Assembly: GCF_022568835.1 (NCBI RefSeq)
Contig: NZ_JAKZHV010000001.1
Location: 496,001-560,000, forward strand
From: Arsenicicoccus piscis
GTDB taxonomy: Bacteria; Actinomycetota; Actinomycetes; Actinomycetales; Dermatophilaceae
Direction of reading: 5' to 3'
DNA length: 64,000 nucleotides
The position numbers and the translations under genes were made by a program. This document shows, one piece after another, positions 25,326-34,287 of the stretch (its first letter is position 1; each line of letters begins with the position of its first letter). The notes below the pieces were generated by a model, which saw only the letters and a list, made by a program, of their open reading frames with translations, did no database searches and was not told the DNA's origin.

Positions 25326-26306
25326 TTGACATCATCACCAACGGTGGACGAGCTCGAGCAGTTGCGAGCCCCGCTGCTCGGCTACTGCTACCGGCTCCTC
25401 GGCTCTGTCCACGACGCGGAAGACGCCGTCCAGGAGACCTTGCTCAAGGCGGTCAACGCGCTGTCGCAGTTCGACCCTGACCGAGGCCGGCTCTCGACGT
25501 GGGTCCACCGCATCGCCACCAACGTCTGCCTGGACAAGCTCCGGTCGGCCAAGCGACGAGCCCTGGTCCCGACCGTGCCGCACCCGGATCCGACTCAGGT
25601 GGTCGGCGAGAGCGTGAGCCGCGAGTCGTGGATCGAGCCGATGCCGACGTCACGCGTGGAGCTCGTCGGGGATCCGGTAGACCGTGTCATCGCCCGTGAG
25701 TCGGTGCGCCTGGCGTTCCTGGCGGCTCTCCAGCACCTCCCCCCGCGACAGCGCGCCGTCCTGCTGTTGCGCGACGTGCTCGGCTACTCGGCCAAGGAGA
25801 CCGCGATCGTGCTGGACATCACGGTGCCCGCGACCACGAGCGCACTCCAGCGTGCCCGCGCGACGTTGTCGAGCCTGCCTGCGGCAGAGGCGTTGCCCCA
25901 GCCGGACGATCTACCCACCAGACGGCTGCTCGACCGATATGTCGCGGCCTTCGAGGCCCACGACTACGACGCGCTGGTGTCGGTCCTGCACGAGGACGCT
26001 GCCAGCGCGATGCCGCCGTTCAGTTGGCTCGTGTGCGGCCGCGCGAATATCGCCGCACTGATGGCGGCCTCCGACGCCTGCGCCGGTGCTCGCCTGGTTC
26101 CCTGCAGCCTCAACGGCGCACCAGGGTTCGGCCAGTACCGACCGGACGGCGGGGGCCGGCTGGTGCCGTTTGCCCTGGTAGCCGTGGAGGTCCAGAAGGG
26201 GCTCATCAGCACGGTCGTCACGTTCCTCGAAAGCGCCCACCGGTTCGCCGAGTTCGGCCTGCCCCCGGTGCTGGACGGGCCGGCGTCGCCCTCGACCGAT
26301 GAGTAA
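25326..26306 (+). CDS. ECF sigma factor with C-terminal SnoaL-like domain
   Basis: A 326-residue sigma-70 family protein of the SigG-like type. Region 2 is visible at YCYRLLGSVHDAEDAVQETL and TWVHRIATNVCLDKLRS. Region 4 has LQHLPPRQRAVLLLRDVLG and SAKETAIVLDITVPATTSALQRAR. The C-terminal 120 residues form a SnoaL-like fold (LLDRYVAAFEAHDYDALVSVLHEDAA), which in this group controls sigma activity in place of an anti-sigma factor. I chose TTG 25326 because GGAGG lies 7 nt upstream. A DinB-like enzyme gene follows 60 bp downstream and may be its target or partner. Confidence 0.88.
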   Translation: MTSSPTVDELEQLRAPLLGYCYRLLGSVHDAEDAVQETLLKAVNALSQFDPDRGRLSTWVHRIATNVCLDKLRSAKRRALVPTVPHPDPTQVVGESVSRESWIEPMPTSRVELVGDPVDRVIARESVRLAFLAALQHLPPRQRAVLLLRDVLGYSAKETAIVLDITVPATTSALQRARATLSSLPAAEALPQPDDLPTRRLLDRYVAAFEAHDYDALVSVLHEDAASAMPPFSWLVCGRANIAALMAASDACAGARLVPCSLNGAPGFGQYRPDGGGRLVPFALVAVEVQKGLISTVVTFLESAHRFAEFGLPPVLDGPASPSTDE

Positions 26307-26317
26307 CGGGGTGCTGA

Positions 26318-26335
26318 GACGTACAAGTACACGTC
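26318..26335. promoter_or_regulatory. Imperfect dyad GACGT-N8-ACGTC
   Basis: It lies in the 60-bp gap between the sigma factor gene and the next gene, 32 bp before the start of the latter. The inner bases (acaagtac) are partly symmetric. A regulator binding site is possible but nothing identifies the protein. Confidence 0.3.
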
Positions 26336-26366
26336 CCGTGCCACCGAGTCAGGAGGACCCGAACCG

Positions 26367-27011
26367 ATGAGTCCAGAGACCACCCCCGACCTCGTCCACG
26401 AGACCCGTCAGGAGCGACAGCGCCTCGTCAGAATGCTCGAGGACCTCTCCGACGAGCAATGGGACGCACCCTCACTGTGCGCCGGCTGGCGGATCAGAGA
26501 CGTGATCGCTCACATGACCATGCCCGCACGAACGTCCCCACTCTCGGTCCTTCTCGGGACGGCTCGAAATGGGTTCTCGTTCAACCGTTTTGCCGAAGGC
26601 GCCGCGCGAGATGCGGCTACCCGGCTGGATCGTCCACAGCTCCTGGCCGACCTGCAGGCACACGTCACCAGCACCTGGACCCCGCCCGGCGGCGGGCAGC
26701 TGGGTGCCTTGAGCCACGACCTGATCCACGGGCTCGACGTCACCGAACCCCTGGGACTCCCGCAGCCGCCGGTGGACCGGGTTGCTCTGGTGCTCGGTGG
26801 GGTGAAACCGCGGCTGGTCCGGTACTTCGGCGTAGACCTCGGCGGTGCGGCCCTGGAGGCCACGGACGCTCCGGTGACGATTGGTTCCGGTGCCACGGTC
26901 TACTCCATGAGCGCGTGTGACGTCCTGCTCGTGGTCACCGGGCGCCGACCACTACACACCACGCCGGGCCACCGCGACGTCAGCGATCGGCCGAGCCGGA
27001 AGCCGCGGTGA
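26367..27011 (+). CDS. Maleylpyruvate isomerase family mycothiol-dependent enzyme (DinB-like)
   Basis: A 214-residue four-helix-bundle protein of the TIGR03083/MDMPI_N type. It starts with the characteristic helix (ETRQERQRLVRMLEDLSDEQWDAPSLCAGWRIRDVIAHM), where Trp and the His of IAHM match the metal site of the DinB/maleylpyruvate isomerase fold. A second His lies in LSHDLIHGLDV. Such proteins use mycothiol as cofactor in actinobacteria. The reaction is unknown. The ATG follows GGAGGA. The gene overlaps the convergent neighbour by 32 bp. Confidence 0.85.
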   Translation: MSPETTPDLVHETRQERQRLVRMLEDLSDEQWDAPSLCAGWRIRDVIAHMTMPARTSPLSVLLGTARNGFSFNRFAEGAARDAATRLDRPQLLADLQAHVTSTWTPPGGGQLGALSHDLIHGLDVTEPLGLPQPPVDRVALVLGGVKPRLVRYFGVDLGGAALEATDAPVTIGSGATVYSMSACDVLLVVTGRRPLHTTPGHRDVSDRPSRKPR

Positions 27012-27438
27012 TGCGGGTAGACAGGTCCTGCAGCCCGTTGCGGATCAGCGCACCGTAGCCGTCGTCCGCGAGAGCATCTTGATGCGCGAGACCTGCTGCC
27101 AGCTGGGCGCGCGCTTCCTGGAGTCGCCCTTGGCGCAGATAGCCGTCTCCCAGGTTCAGGTGCAGGCTCGGCGCCAGCCCGCGCGCCGAGGCGATGCCGA
27201 GCACCGCCAGATCTTCGTCGTCGACGTGCGCGAAGTTGGCCAGCGCTTGCTCGTCCCACACGACCTCGTCGCTGACGTCGAACTCAAGATCAGCGAGGTA
27301 GTGAGCGAGGACGCACCGCTCGGCATGGTTGCCCTCGGCGGTCTGGTCCCAGCACCGCTTCAGGGCCGCGCCGCCCTCCTCCCGTGCACCGCTCAGGGTC
27401 AGGCCCACGGCCGCTGTGATCTCTTCCCACGTCACCAT
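26980..27438 (-). CDS. Tetratricopeptide-like hypothetical protein
   Basis: A 152-residue soluble helical protein of unknown function. The sequence has paired helices (HAERCVLAHYLADLEFDVSDEVVWDEQAL, then LHLNLGDGYLRQGRLQEARAQLAAGL) like a TPR solenoid; similar proteins occur widely in actinobacteria. ATG 27436-27438 was chosen over a longer frame because the upstream extension is Pro/Arg-rich and lacks a ribosome binding site. It shares 32 bp with the convergent MPI-family gene. Confidence 0.75.
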   Translation of the reverse strand: MVTWEEITAAVGLTLSGAREEGGAALKRCWDQTAEGNHAERCVLAHYLADLEFDVSDEVVWDEQALANFAHVDDEDLAVLGIASARGLAPSLHLNLGDGYLRQGRLQEARAQLAAGLAHQDALADDGYGALIRNGLQDLSTRITAASGSADR

Positions 27439-27502
27439 GCCCCCACCGTACGGAGGAGGACCCCCCGGGCGGTCTTGAGCGGATTCGCGAGGTGGGCGCA
27501 CC

Positions 27503-28066
27503 TCAGGACTCCAGGCAGCGATACCGCAGCCGAGTGACGCCGTTGCCGAACCGCCGCTCGTCCATCAGCTCGAGGTCGGTGCGGTGGCCGCTGGGGAGGC
27601 AGAGCGTGCCGGCGCCGAGGATCAGTGGCAGGACATACAGGTGCAGCTCGTCGACGACTCCGGCCTGGATGGCCTGGCCGGCCAGCTCGGGTCCACCGAT
27701 CATGAGATCCCCCGCGGTGGTCCGCTTGAGCGTCCTGACCTGTTCGATGTCGAGCGCGGGCTCGATGCGGGTGTTGTCGGTGATCGGCGTGGTCAAGGTC
27801 GTGGAGTACACGATCTTCACCGGCCGCTTCCACGCGGCGGAGAAGTCAGCCATGGCCGGGGACGTGGCAGCCAGCTCGGGGTCCGTCTCCCACACGGCCA
27901 TCGTCTCGTAGAGGCGTCGTCCGTACAGGATGGTGCCGATCGAGCGATGCAGCTCGGTGTGGTCGGCGAACACGTCGGCGTTCATCGGGACGAGGTCTAC
28001 GGCACCGTGCTCGTCTGCGACGTAGCCATCGAGGGTCATGTTCATGGCGTAGATCAGCTTGGACAT
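27503..28066 (-). CDS. Dihydrofolate reductase family protein (RibD C-terminal domain)
   Basis: A 187-residue protein beginning MSKLIYAMNMTLDGYVADE, the start typical of stand-alone RibD_C/YyaP reductases, with GTILYGRRLYETM, the mid strand VKIVYSTTL and GDLMIGGPELAGQAIQAGVVDELHLYV as family signatures. The reaction is probably NADPH-dependent reduction, substrate unknown. The ATG has CGGAGGAG 7 nt upstream. It is downstream of the SRPBCC gene and the disrupted ArsR gene, a common actinobacterial trio. Confidence 0.88.
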   Translation of the reverse strand: MSKLIYAMNMTLDGYVADEHGAVDLVPMNADVFADHTELHRSIGTILYGRRLYETMAVWETDPELAATSPAMADFSAAWKRPVKIVYSTTLTTPITDNTRIEPALDIEQVRTLKRTTAGDLMIGGPELAGQAIQAGVVDELHLYVLPLILGAGTLCLPSGHRTDLELMDERRFGNGVTRLRYRCLES

Positions 28067-28142
28067 GGCGGTCTCCTCCGTATGCGGATAGGAATGCGTC
28101 GGGTTGGAACGGGTCGGGTTGGACCCGGTGGCCACGCAGGGC

Positions 28143-28607
28143 TCAGGCGAGAGCGTCCTGAAGCGTCCGGTCGAGCTTGGCGAAGGCCTCGCGCCATCCC
28201 TGCTCCGCAGGCGGTGCGACCTGGTCGGGCAGCCACTGGGCGACCTCGAGGCGGGTGCGGCCGTCGGGCTCGTCGCTGAACGTGATCCGGAACCTGGTCT
28301 CGAACGGCTCGAACCCGCCTCGCAGCCTGCCCGTGACGCGCATGACCCCTTCGAGGACTTCCTCGTGGGTGACGTCGGTGAGGTCGATCGAGATGTGCGT
28401 CCGGATGGTCGGATCGCCTCCGACCACCTCCGTCCAGCGCTGGAAGCCACCGGTGCGCACGTCCATGACGATCTCGTCGAGCGGCATCGAGTTCCCCTCC
28501 GGCCCCCACCACGAGGCGAGCTGCTCTGGGTCGGTGAAGGCCCGGTAGACCAGGTGCCGCGGCGCGTCGAAGACCCGTCTGATCGAGACCTGGGGTGCGT
28601 CACTCAC
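28143..28607 (-). CDS. SRPBCC / AHSA1-family protein
   Basis: A 154-residue helix-grip protein. AHSA1-type signatures are VSIRRVFDAPRHLVYRAFTDPEQLASWWGPEG at the start, the central strands and WREAFAKLDRTL at the end. The GTG start overlaps the stop of the ArsR reading frame by 4 nt, so it was originally translated with ArsR from one transcript. ArsR-SRPBCC pairs are very common in actinobacteria. Insertion of the IS in arsR probably changes its expression. The ligand is unknown. Confidence 0.88.
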   Translation of the reverse strand: MSDAPQVSIRRVFDAPRHLVYRAFTDPEQLASWWGPEGNSMPLDEIVMDVRTGGFQRWTEVVGGDPTIRTHISIDLTDVTHEEVLEGVMRVTGRLRGGFEPFETRFRITFSDEPDGRTRLEVAQWLPDQVAPPAEQGWREAFAKLDRTLQDALA

Positions 28608-28808
28608 TGCTGCTCCTCGGGGTCGGTTTCGGTGCCACCCGGTTCGCCGCTGGTGCGGTCAGCGGCCTGCACAGCAGCCAGATGTGTGTCGAGTCGGTTG
28701 AACGAGGAGTCCCAGAACCGGCGGAAGAGCTCCAGCCAGTCGACGGCCTCTCGCAAGGAGGCTGCCTCCAACCTGCTGGCTCGCCACTTGCCGTCCTGAG
28801 AGCGCGAG

Positions 28809-30229
28809 GGTCAAGTCCGCTGGGGTGGTGTACGAGGTTGATCCCTCGGTTGGGTGTGTCGGTCAGGCTGTGAGGGCCTGGGGTTCTAGGTCGGTCACCT
28901 CCTCGACGTGGTTGGTGTCGACGGCCTGGGCTCGGGCGAGGACGTCGAGTCCGAGGTAGCGGCGGCCTTCGGCCCACTCGTCGTGCTGCTCGGCCAGCAC
29001 GGCACCGACGAGCCGGATGATGCTGGCCCGGTCGGGGAAGATCCCAACAACGTCGGTGCGCCTGCGGATCTCGCGGTTGAGCCGCTCGTTGGGGTTGTTC
29101 GACCAGATCTGGCGCCAGACCTCCTTCGGGAACGGCGTGAACGCGAGGATGTCGGCGCGAGCGATCTCGAGGTGCTCGGCCACGGCGGGGAGCTTCTCGT
29201 GAAGGGCGTGGATGACCCTGTCGAACTGGGCGTGTACCGCTTCGGCGTCGGGCTGGTCGTAGATCGAGTGCAGCAGCGCCTTGACCCATGGCCACGACGA
29301 CTTCGGTGTCGCGGACATGAGGTTCGCCGCGTAGTGGGTGCGGCAGCGCTGCCACGCGGCGCCGGGGATGGTGGCCGCGATCGCGTTCACTAGGCCAGCG
29401 TGAGCATCGCTGGTGACCAGCTTGACCCCGGACAAGCCGCGGGCAGTCAGGTCGCGGAAGAAGGCGAGCCAGCCGGCGCCGTCCTCGCTGGTGGTGACCT
29501 GCACGCCGAGGATCTCGCGGTGCCCATCGGCGTTGACGCCGGTCGCGACCAGCGCATGCACGGGCACCACCCGGCCGCCTTCGCGGACCTTGAGCACGAG
29601 CGCGTCGGCAGCGACGAATGTGAACGGTCCGCCGTCCTCCAGGCGCCGGGTGCGGAACTGTTCGACGTGCTCGTCGAGTTCCTTGGCCATCACCGAGACC
29701 TGGCTCTTGGACAGTCCGGTGATGCCGAGGGTCTGGACCAGCTTGTCCATCCGGCGCGTGCTGACCCCGAGCAGGTAGCAGGTCGCCACCACCGAGGTCA
29801 GGGCCCTCTCAGCCCGCTTCCTTCGTTCGAGCAGCCACTCCGGGTACAGGCTGCCCTGACGCAGCTTCGGGACAGCGACGTCGAGGGTGCCGACCCGGGT
29901 GTCGAGGTCACGGTGGCGGTAGCCGTTGCGGGAGTTGACCCGCTCCGGGCTTCGCTGGTTGAAGCCCGCGCCGCACACCGCGTCGGCCTGCGCGGACAGC
30001 AACGCGTTGACGAAAGTGGTGAGCAAGTCCCGCATCAGGTCGGGGCTCGCCTGGGACAGCTGCTCGTTCAGGAACTGGGCAGGGTCGATACTGGGCACAG
30101 CGGTCATCAAGGTGTCCTTCTTCGAGTCGGTTGTGAGAGATCACTCGAAGGATCCACCTGGTGGCCGCGCCTACGTTGGAGGCACGCGCTCACTCAGGTC
30201 CGTCGTACACCACTCTGCTGGACTCCACT
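28809..30229 (-). mobile_element. IS256-family insertion sequence, second type (1421 bp)
   Basis: The plus-strand left end ggtcaagtccgctggggtgg and the inverted right end agtggagtccagcagagtgg converge on gtggtgtacga, like copies A and B, but the interior differs. The encoded transposase is related to, not identical with, copy A. An 8-bp target duplication (agcgcgag) is exact. It lies inside the arsR gene in the same orientation. Confidence 0.92.
28863..30107 (-). CDS. IS256-family transposase (second type)
   Basis: A 414-residue transposase with the same layout as the copy A protein: N-terminal DNA-binding region, catalytic Asp in FTFVAADALVLKV, Asp in LVTSDAHAGLV and Glu in NPNERLNREIRRR. 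Long blocks such as MDKLVQTLGITGLSKSQVSV are shared with copy A, while segments around residues 165-215 and the C-terminus differ. I used ATG 30107 (AAGGA upstream); a TTG one codon earlier is also possible. Confidence 0.93.
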   Translation of the reverse strand: MTAVPSIDPAQFLNEQLSQASPDLMRDLLTTFVNALLSAQADAVCGAGFNQRSPERVNSRNGYRHRDLDTRVGTLDVAVPKLRQGSLYPEWLLERRKRAERALTSVVATCYLLGVSTRRMDKLVQTLGITGLSKSQVSVMAKELDEHVEQFRTRRLEDGGPFTFVAADALVLKVREGGRVVPVHALVATGVNADGHREILGVQVTTSEDGAGWLAFFRDLTARGLSGVKLVTSDAHAGLVNAIAATIPGAAWQRCRTHYAANLMSATPKSSWPWVKALLHSIYDQPDAEAVHAQFDRVIHALHEKLPAVAEHLEIARADILAFTPFPKEVWRQIWSNNPNERLNREIRRRTDVVGIFPDRASIIRLVGAVLAEQHDEWAEGRRYLGLDVLARAQAVDTNHVEEVTDLEPQALTA

Positions 30230-30431
30230 AGCGCGAGATCAGCGACGCCTGCTCCAAGACCTTGAGGTGCCGCGAGACCGCTGGCATGGAGATCGAGAGA
30301 GGGGCGGTGAGCTGCGTCACGGTCGCCTCACGCTGAGCCAGCTCAGCCAGGATCGTTCGTCGCGTGGGGTCGGCCAAGGCCGAGAACACCCGACTCAGTT
30401 GATCGTTGGCCACCATCCGGCCACCTCCTCA

Positions 30432-30449
30432 TTTAACGACATGGTTAAA
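30432..30449. promoter_or_regulatory. Probable ArsR operator
   Basis: TTTAAC-N6-GTTAAA is centred about 24 bp upstream of the arsR ATG. AT-rich TTTAAC/GTTAAA dyads are typical autoregulatory sites of ArsR proteins paired with SRPBCC genes. With arsR disrupted, this site would be unoccupied unless a paralogue binds. Confidence 0.6.
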
Positions 30450-30547
30450 CGTACGGGAAGGCCACGGGCAGGTCAAGGTCCGCGGTGGACGATGGCACCC
30501 CATCCTCCGTGGCCCAGGTCAGGGCCTCCTATTGCCGGCCGTCCGAT

Positions 30548-31090
30548 CTACACGTGGGGCACGGTGGTGGCTCGTTTGGCCTGCCAAGAGTCGGCGGCAG
30601 AGGCTCCGACCAGGACGAGCGACAGCAGGACGAGCGACCACGCAGCTGGCAGTGGCGGTGCCATGATCGCCAGGACCAGGCAGCAGCCTGCAGCCGCAAG
30701 GCGTGGGACGGCCAGGGTGTGCAGGAGCCGCCACCGGGTGAAGCCAAAGGTGCCCAGGTAGATCGCTGCTCCGCCGAACAGCAGCATGGCCATGTCGGCA
30801 TGAAGGGGGCTCGTGGGTTCACGGACGGCGGCGCCAATAGCTGCGGCGACCCCGACGATCCCGGCGATGAATCCGAGGTAGCCGTACGAGAGGACTGGCC
30901 GGATGATGTCGATGTGCGTGCGGGCTACTTCGAGGCCGTGCTCGATGGCAGGCGCGGAGAGGTCGAAGTAGATCCACCAGAGGGCACAGCAGACAACGAA
31001 TGCCAACCCCGCCGCTGTGAGCACTGCGCTCGTCATGTCACCATCGGCGGCGGCTCCGGCGGTCGTGGCGACGATGGTCTCTCCGGAGCT
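30548..31090 (-). pseudogene. LtrA-family membrane protein, C-terminal fragment
   Basis: From about 31090 the minus-strand frame reads SSGETIVATTAG, then AAGLAFVVCCALWWIYFDL, which is the C-terminal half of the low-temperature-requirement protein A family (GESxxA motif followed by the ALWWIYFD helix). Four further hydrophobic helices follow to the stop at 30548. The first about 200 residues of a normal LtrA (about 390 in total) are missing and are replaced by a phosphotransferase fragment in another frame. Confidence 0.8.
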
Positions 31091-31394
31091 CCGTGGGTTT
31101 GCCGATCGGCATGACCCTCGGCACCGGAAACGGCAGCCGGTCAGCGATGTGGGGCAGCCAGCGCACCTCGGTCTTGAGGTCGTTGACGTAGCCGTCGGTC
31201 CGCGGCAGCCGGGCGGCGAGCTCCTCGCCCAGGCGGTAGACCCAGTTGCTGCTGCCGGACGTCGAGATCTCACGAACCGGCAGGTGAGCGAGGTGAGGCA
31301 CCTGGCCCCGCAGCAGCCGAGAGACGAGCTCGGGCCCGGGCGTGACCTCGGACGATGCGTCACCGGTGGAAGTCGCAGTCACGCTGCCCATCAT
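31091..31394 (-). pseudogene. Aminoglycoside phosphotransferase (APH) family, N-terminal fragment
   Basis: The first 100 residues match the N-lobe of APH-family kinases: LVSRLLRGQVPHLAHLPVRE, ISTSGSSNWVYRLGEELAARLPR (nucleotide-binding strands) and VRWLPHIADRLPFPVPRVM. At about 31090, right after PIGKPTEL, the frame loses similarity and the LtrA fragment begins in another frame. The catalytic HGD and DFG-like motifs are missing, so it is inactive. One deletion event joined the two gene remnants. Confidence 0.8.
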
Positions 31395-31429
31395 GGCGAC
31401 TGCCCACGTCAGGCAACTGGGTTTCGCGG

Positions 31430-32233
31430 TCAGTTCACGGGCACGGCCGGCTCGGGACGTCGGGCGCCCATCGCCCAGTGCAGGGCCACCGGGCTGCCGT
31501 CGATCTCGTGCACCGGGATGTCGAGCCCGTAGACCTCCCGCAGACCCTCGGACGAGACCACCTCGCGCGCCGAGCCGTGCGCGACCACCCGTCCGTCGCG
31601 CATCCCGACGACGACGTCACAGGCAGCGGCAGCCACGTTGACGTCGTGCAGGACGACGATGACGGTGCGCCCCAGCTCGTCGGCGGCCCGGCGCAGCAGC
31701 CGCATGGTCGCTGCCGCGTGCTCCATGTCGAGATTGTTGAGCGGCTCGTCGAGGAGCACGAACTCCGTCTCCTGGGCCAGCACCATCGCCACGAAGGCGC
31801 GCTGTCGCTGGCCACCGGACAGCTCGTCGAGGTGGCGGTCGCGGAAGCCGTCCATCCCCACCTGGTCGAGGCACTCCTGCACGACCTCGTGGTCGCGGTC
31901 GGTCAATCGCCCTTTGCTGTAAGGGAATCGGCCGAAACGGACGAGGTCTACGACAGTCAGCCGCGCGGTGACGCGAGCGTCCTGGCGCAGCACTGCGAGC
32001 CGCTTGGCGACCTCCTTGGCCGGGGCCTTCAGCACGTCGAGATCGTCGAGCAGCACCTGTCCCGAGTCGGGGACGAGCAGTCGCGCCATGGCCGACAGCA
32101 GGGTCGACTTGCCGGCACCGTTGGGTCCGATGAGGCCGGTGACGCAGCCTCGCGTCAGCTCGACCGAGACGTCGTCGAGGACGAGGGTCGCGCCCTTGTC
32201 GTAGGAATGGCTCAGAGCCCGGGCACGGATCAC
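31430..32233 (-). CDS. Iron-siderophore ABC transporter ATP-binding protein (FepC/FecE type)
   Basis: A 267-residue ABC ATPase. Walker A is GLIGPNGAGKSTLL, the signature is LSGGQRQRAFVAMVLAQ, Walker B is FVLLDEPLNNLD and the switch His is in VIVVLHDVN. It is the last gene of the four-gene importer; its GTG start overlaps the permease stop (GTGA). It powers uptake of a ferric siderophore through the two FecCD-type permeases. The order binding protein, permease, permease, ATPase resembles YclNOPQ/FatBCD-type systems. Confidence 0.94.
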   Translation of the reverse strand: MIRARALSHSYDKGATLVLDDVSVELTRGCVTGLIGPNGAGKSTLLSAMARLLVPDSGQVLLDDLDVLKAPAKEVAKRLAVLRQDARVTARLTVVDLVRFGRFPYSKGRLTDRDHEVVQECLDQVGMDGFRDRHLDELSGGQRQRAFVAMVLAQETEFVLLDEPLNNLDMEHAAATMRLLRRAADELGRTVIVVLHDVNVAAAACDVVVGMRDGRVVAHGSAREVVSSEGLREVYGLDIPVHEIDGSPVALHWAMGARRPEPAVPVN

Positions 32234-33264
32234 AGTCGGACCGCCTTGACGAGGAGGACGAGGAAGTAGAGCCCGCCGACGAGGTTCACGACGACGGACA
32301 GCGGGACGGCGAGGCCGAGGCCGTGCTGGACGACGAATTGGCCTAGCACCAGGGCCAGTACGCCCACGAGCGAGGCGCCGACCACCAGGGCGTGGTGCTC
32401 GTGGGTCGGCACGAGCTGGCGGGCGAGGTTGGCGACGAGCAGCCCGAGGAAGACCATCGGACCCACGAGCGCCGTCGAGGTCGCGACGAGCACGGTGACG
32501 ACGAGCAGCACCCGGGTGACGACGCGATGGTGGTCCACCCCGAGGGCGACCGCGCGGTCCCGACGGAGGTCGATGACGTCGAGCTGGCGCAGCAGCGGCC
32601 AGAGCACCAGGCAACCGAGCGCCGTCACCACGGCGCAGGCGACCAGGAGGTCTACGTTCACCGTGGTGAAGCTGGCGAAGAGCACCCCTTGCAGGGTGAG
32701 GTAGTCATCCGGGCTCAGCAGCCGTGACGCGAACGAGCTCAGCGACGAGAAGAGTCCGCTGAGCACGATCCCGACCAGGACGAGGACGAACAGGTTGCGG
32801 CTGTGCGCGCGGAACAGCCACCGGAAGAGCAGCATCCCGAACGCCGACAGCAGCGCCGTGTTGAGCAGGAACTGCTCGACCACCCCGAGCAGCTGCAGCG
32901 TCCCCGCCCCGAGGGTGAAGACGATGACGGTCTGGATGAACGAGTAGAGGGCGTCGAAGCCCATCACCCCCGGCGTCAGGATCCGGCTCCCCGACACCGT
33001 CTGGAAGACCAGGCTCGACACCCCGACCGCGACCCCGACGACGACGAGCGCGCCGAGCTGTCGTGAGCGCAGGTCGAGGGCATAGCTCCAGTTCCCCCGC
33101 AGGTTCCAGACCAGGTAGACCGTGCACGCGGCGACGCAGAGCCCGGCGAGGACCAGCAGGGTCGCCTTCACCCGCCGACGGCGGGCGGCCTCGGCGGGTG
33201 AGCGGAAGGCATGTGACCGAGGTGCGGGGTCGGCCGAACGAACCGTGACGACAGGGGAATTCAT
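32230..33264 (-). CDS. Iron-siderophore ABC transporter permease (FecCD family), second subunit
   Basis: A 344-residue permease with about nine to ten membrane helices and the FecCD coupling region. Family features include VYLVWNLRGNW at the start, VGVSSLVFQTVSGSRILTPGVMGFDALY and the TALVGPMVFLGLLVANLAR block. The ATG overlaps the preceding permease stop by 4 nt. The third subunit in an iron-box-controlled operon, pairing with the frameshifted permease upstream. Confidence 0.93.
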   Translation of the reverse strand: MNSPVVTVRSADPAPRSHAFRSPAEAARRRRVKATLLVLAGLCVAACTVYLVWNLRGNWSYALDLRSRQLGALVVVGVAVGVSSLVFQTVSGSRILTPGVMGFDALYSFIQTVIVFTLGAGTLQLLGVVEQFLLNTALLSAFGMLLFRWLFRAHSRNLFVLVLVGIVLSGLFSSLSSFASRLLSPDDYLTLQGVLFASFTTVNVDLLVACAVVTALGCLVLWPLLRQLDVIDLRRDRAVALGVDHHRVVTRVLLVVTVLVATSTALVGPMVFLGLLVANLARQLVPTHEHHALVVGASLVGVLALVLGQFVVQHGLGLAVPLSVVVNLVGGLYFLVLLVKAVRL

Positions 33265-34287
33265 CCGTGCGCCTCCTTGCCCGCGGCGCTGCGCATGACC
33301 AACCAGACGAAGACGGCGGCACCGATGACGCCGGCCACGGTGCCGACGGGCACCTCGTAGGGGAAGCGGATGACGCGGCCGATGACGTCGCAGAGCAGGA
33401 CGAAGCCGGCGCCGGCCAGCGCGGTGACCGGCAGGGTGCGGCGCACGTGGTCGCCCATGAGGAGGGAGACGACGTTGGGGGATCAGGCCGAGGAAGGGAA
33501 TCATGCCGACGACGACGATGACCGTGGCCGCCATGACCGAGACGATGAGGAGCCCGATGTTGAGCACCGTGCGATAGGACACCCCGAGGTTGGTGGCGAA
33601 CTCACGACCCATGCCGACGACGGTGAACCGGTCGGCGTAGAGGTAGCCGACGAGACCGACGACGATGACGAGGTAGAGCGGTTCGTACTGGCCCGCCATC
33701 GCTGCGCTGAAGGACCCGCTCGACCAGATCTCGAGCAGCTGGAGGAGGTCTACCTGGTACGCGACGAAGACGGTGACCGCGCCGATGACTCCGCCGTACA
33801 TGAGGCCGACGAGCGCCACGACGATTGGGTCGCGGGCCGGCATCCGGCTCAGGATCTGCATGAAGCCGAACGTCCCGAGCAGCGAAACCCCAATGGCGAG
33901 AACCATTTTGACGATCAGGCTCTCATCGGGTGTGACGAGGGTCGCGATGAGCACGCCGAGGATGGCGGCCTCGGTGGTCCCCGAGGTCGACGGGGAGACG
34001 AAGGAGTTCTGAGTGATCCGCTGCATGATCAGTCCGGCGACGCTGAGGGCCGCACCCGCCATGAGGATCGACAGCACCCGCGGGATGCGGGACAACGAAA
34101 GCAGCTGCCACTGCTCCGGGCTCGGGTCGAGCAGATCGCGCAGGGGGATCGGCACGACGGCGACCGTCAGCGATAGGTACGCGGCGACGAGCAACGCCAC
34201 CGTCGCGACCGCGAGATGCCAGCCGCGGACGCCACCACTCCCCCGGCGGGAGCCGGCGTCCGTGGCCCTCGCGGGCAGGGTCTTCAT
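33261..34287 (-). pseudogene. Iron-siderophore ABC transporter permease (FecCD family), first subunit, frameshifted
   Basis: From ATG 34287 the frame encodes a normal FecCD permease through VVGMIPFLGLIP (residue about 270), with AGLIMQRITQNSFVSPSTSG and LMYGGVIGAV as markers. A run of five G (33477-33481; five C on the coding strand) then shifts it. The proper ending (VVSLLMGDHVRRTLPV, then ALAGAGFVLLCDVIGR) lies in the next frame and stops at 33261. Removing one C restores a protein of about 340 residues. If real, the importer would lack one permease subunit. A homopolymer sequencing error is equally possible. Confidence 0.85.

Larger units (their letters stand above)
28604..30416 (-). pseudogene. 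ArsR-family regulator split by IS256-family insertion
   Basis: The 5' part (30416-30230) encodes MVANDQLSRVFSALADPTRR, a winged helix and SMPAVSRHLKVLEQASLISR. The 3' part (28808-28604) continues SQDGKWRASRLEAASL and REAVDWLELFRRFWDSSFNRLDTHL. Removing the element and one copy of the 8-bp duplication agcgcgag (28801-28808, 30230-30237) gives one frame of 127 residues with a normal ArsR length. The ATG has GAGGAGG. The repressor is inactivated mid-gene, just after the recognition helix, so the operon may now be constitutive or polar-silenced. Confidence 0.9.
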
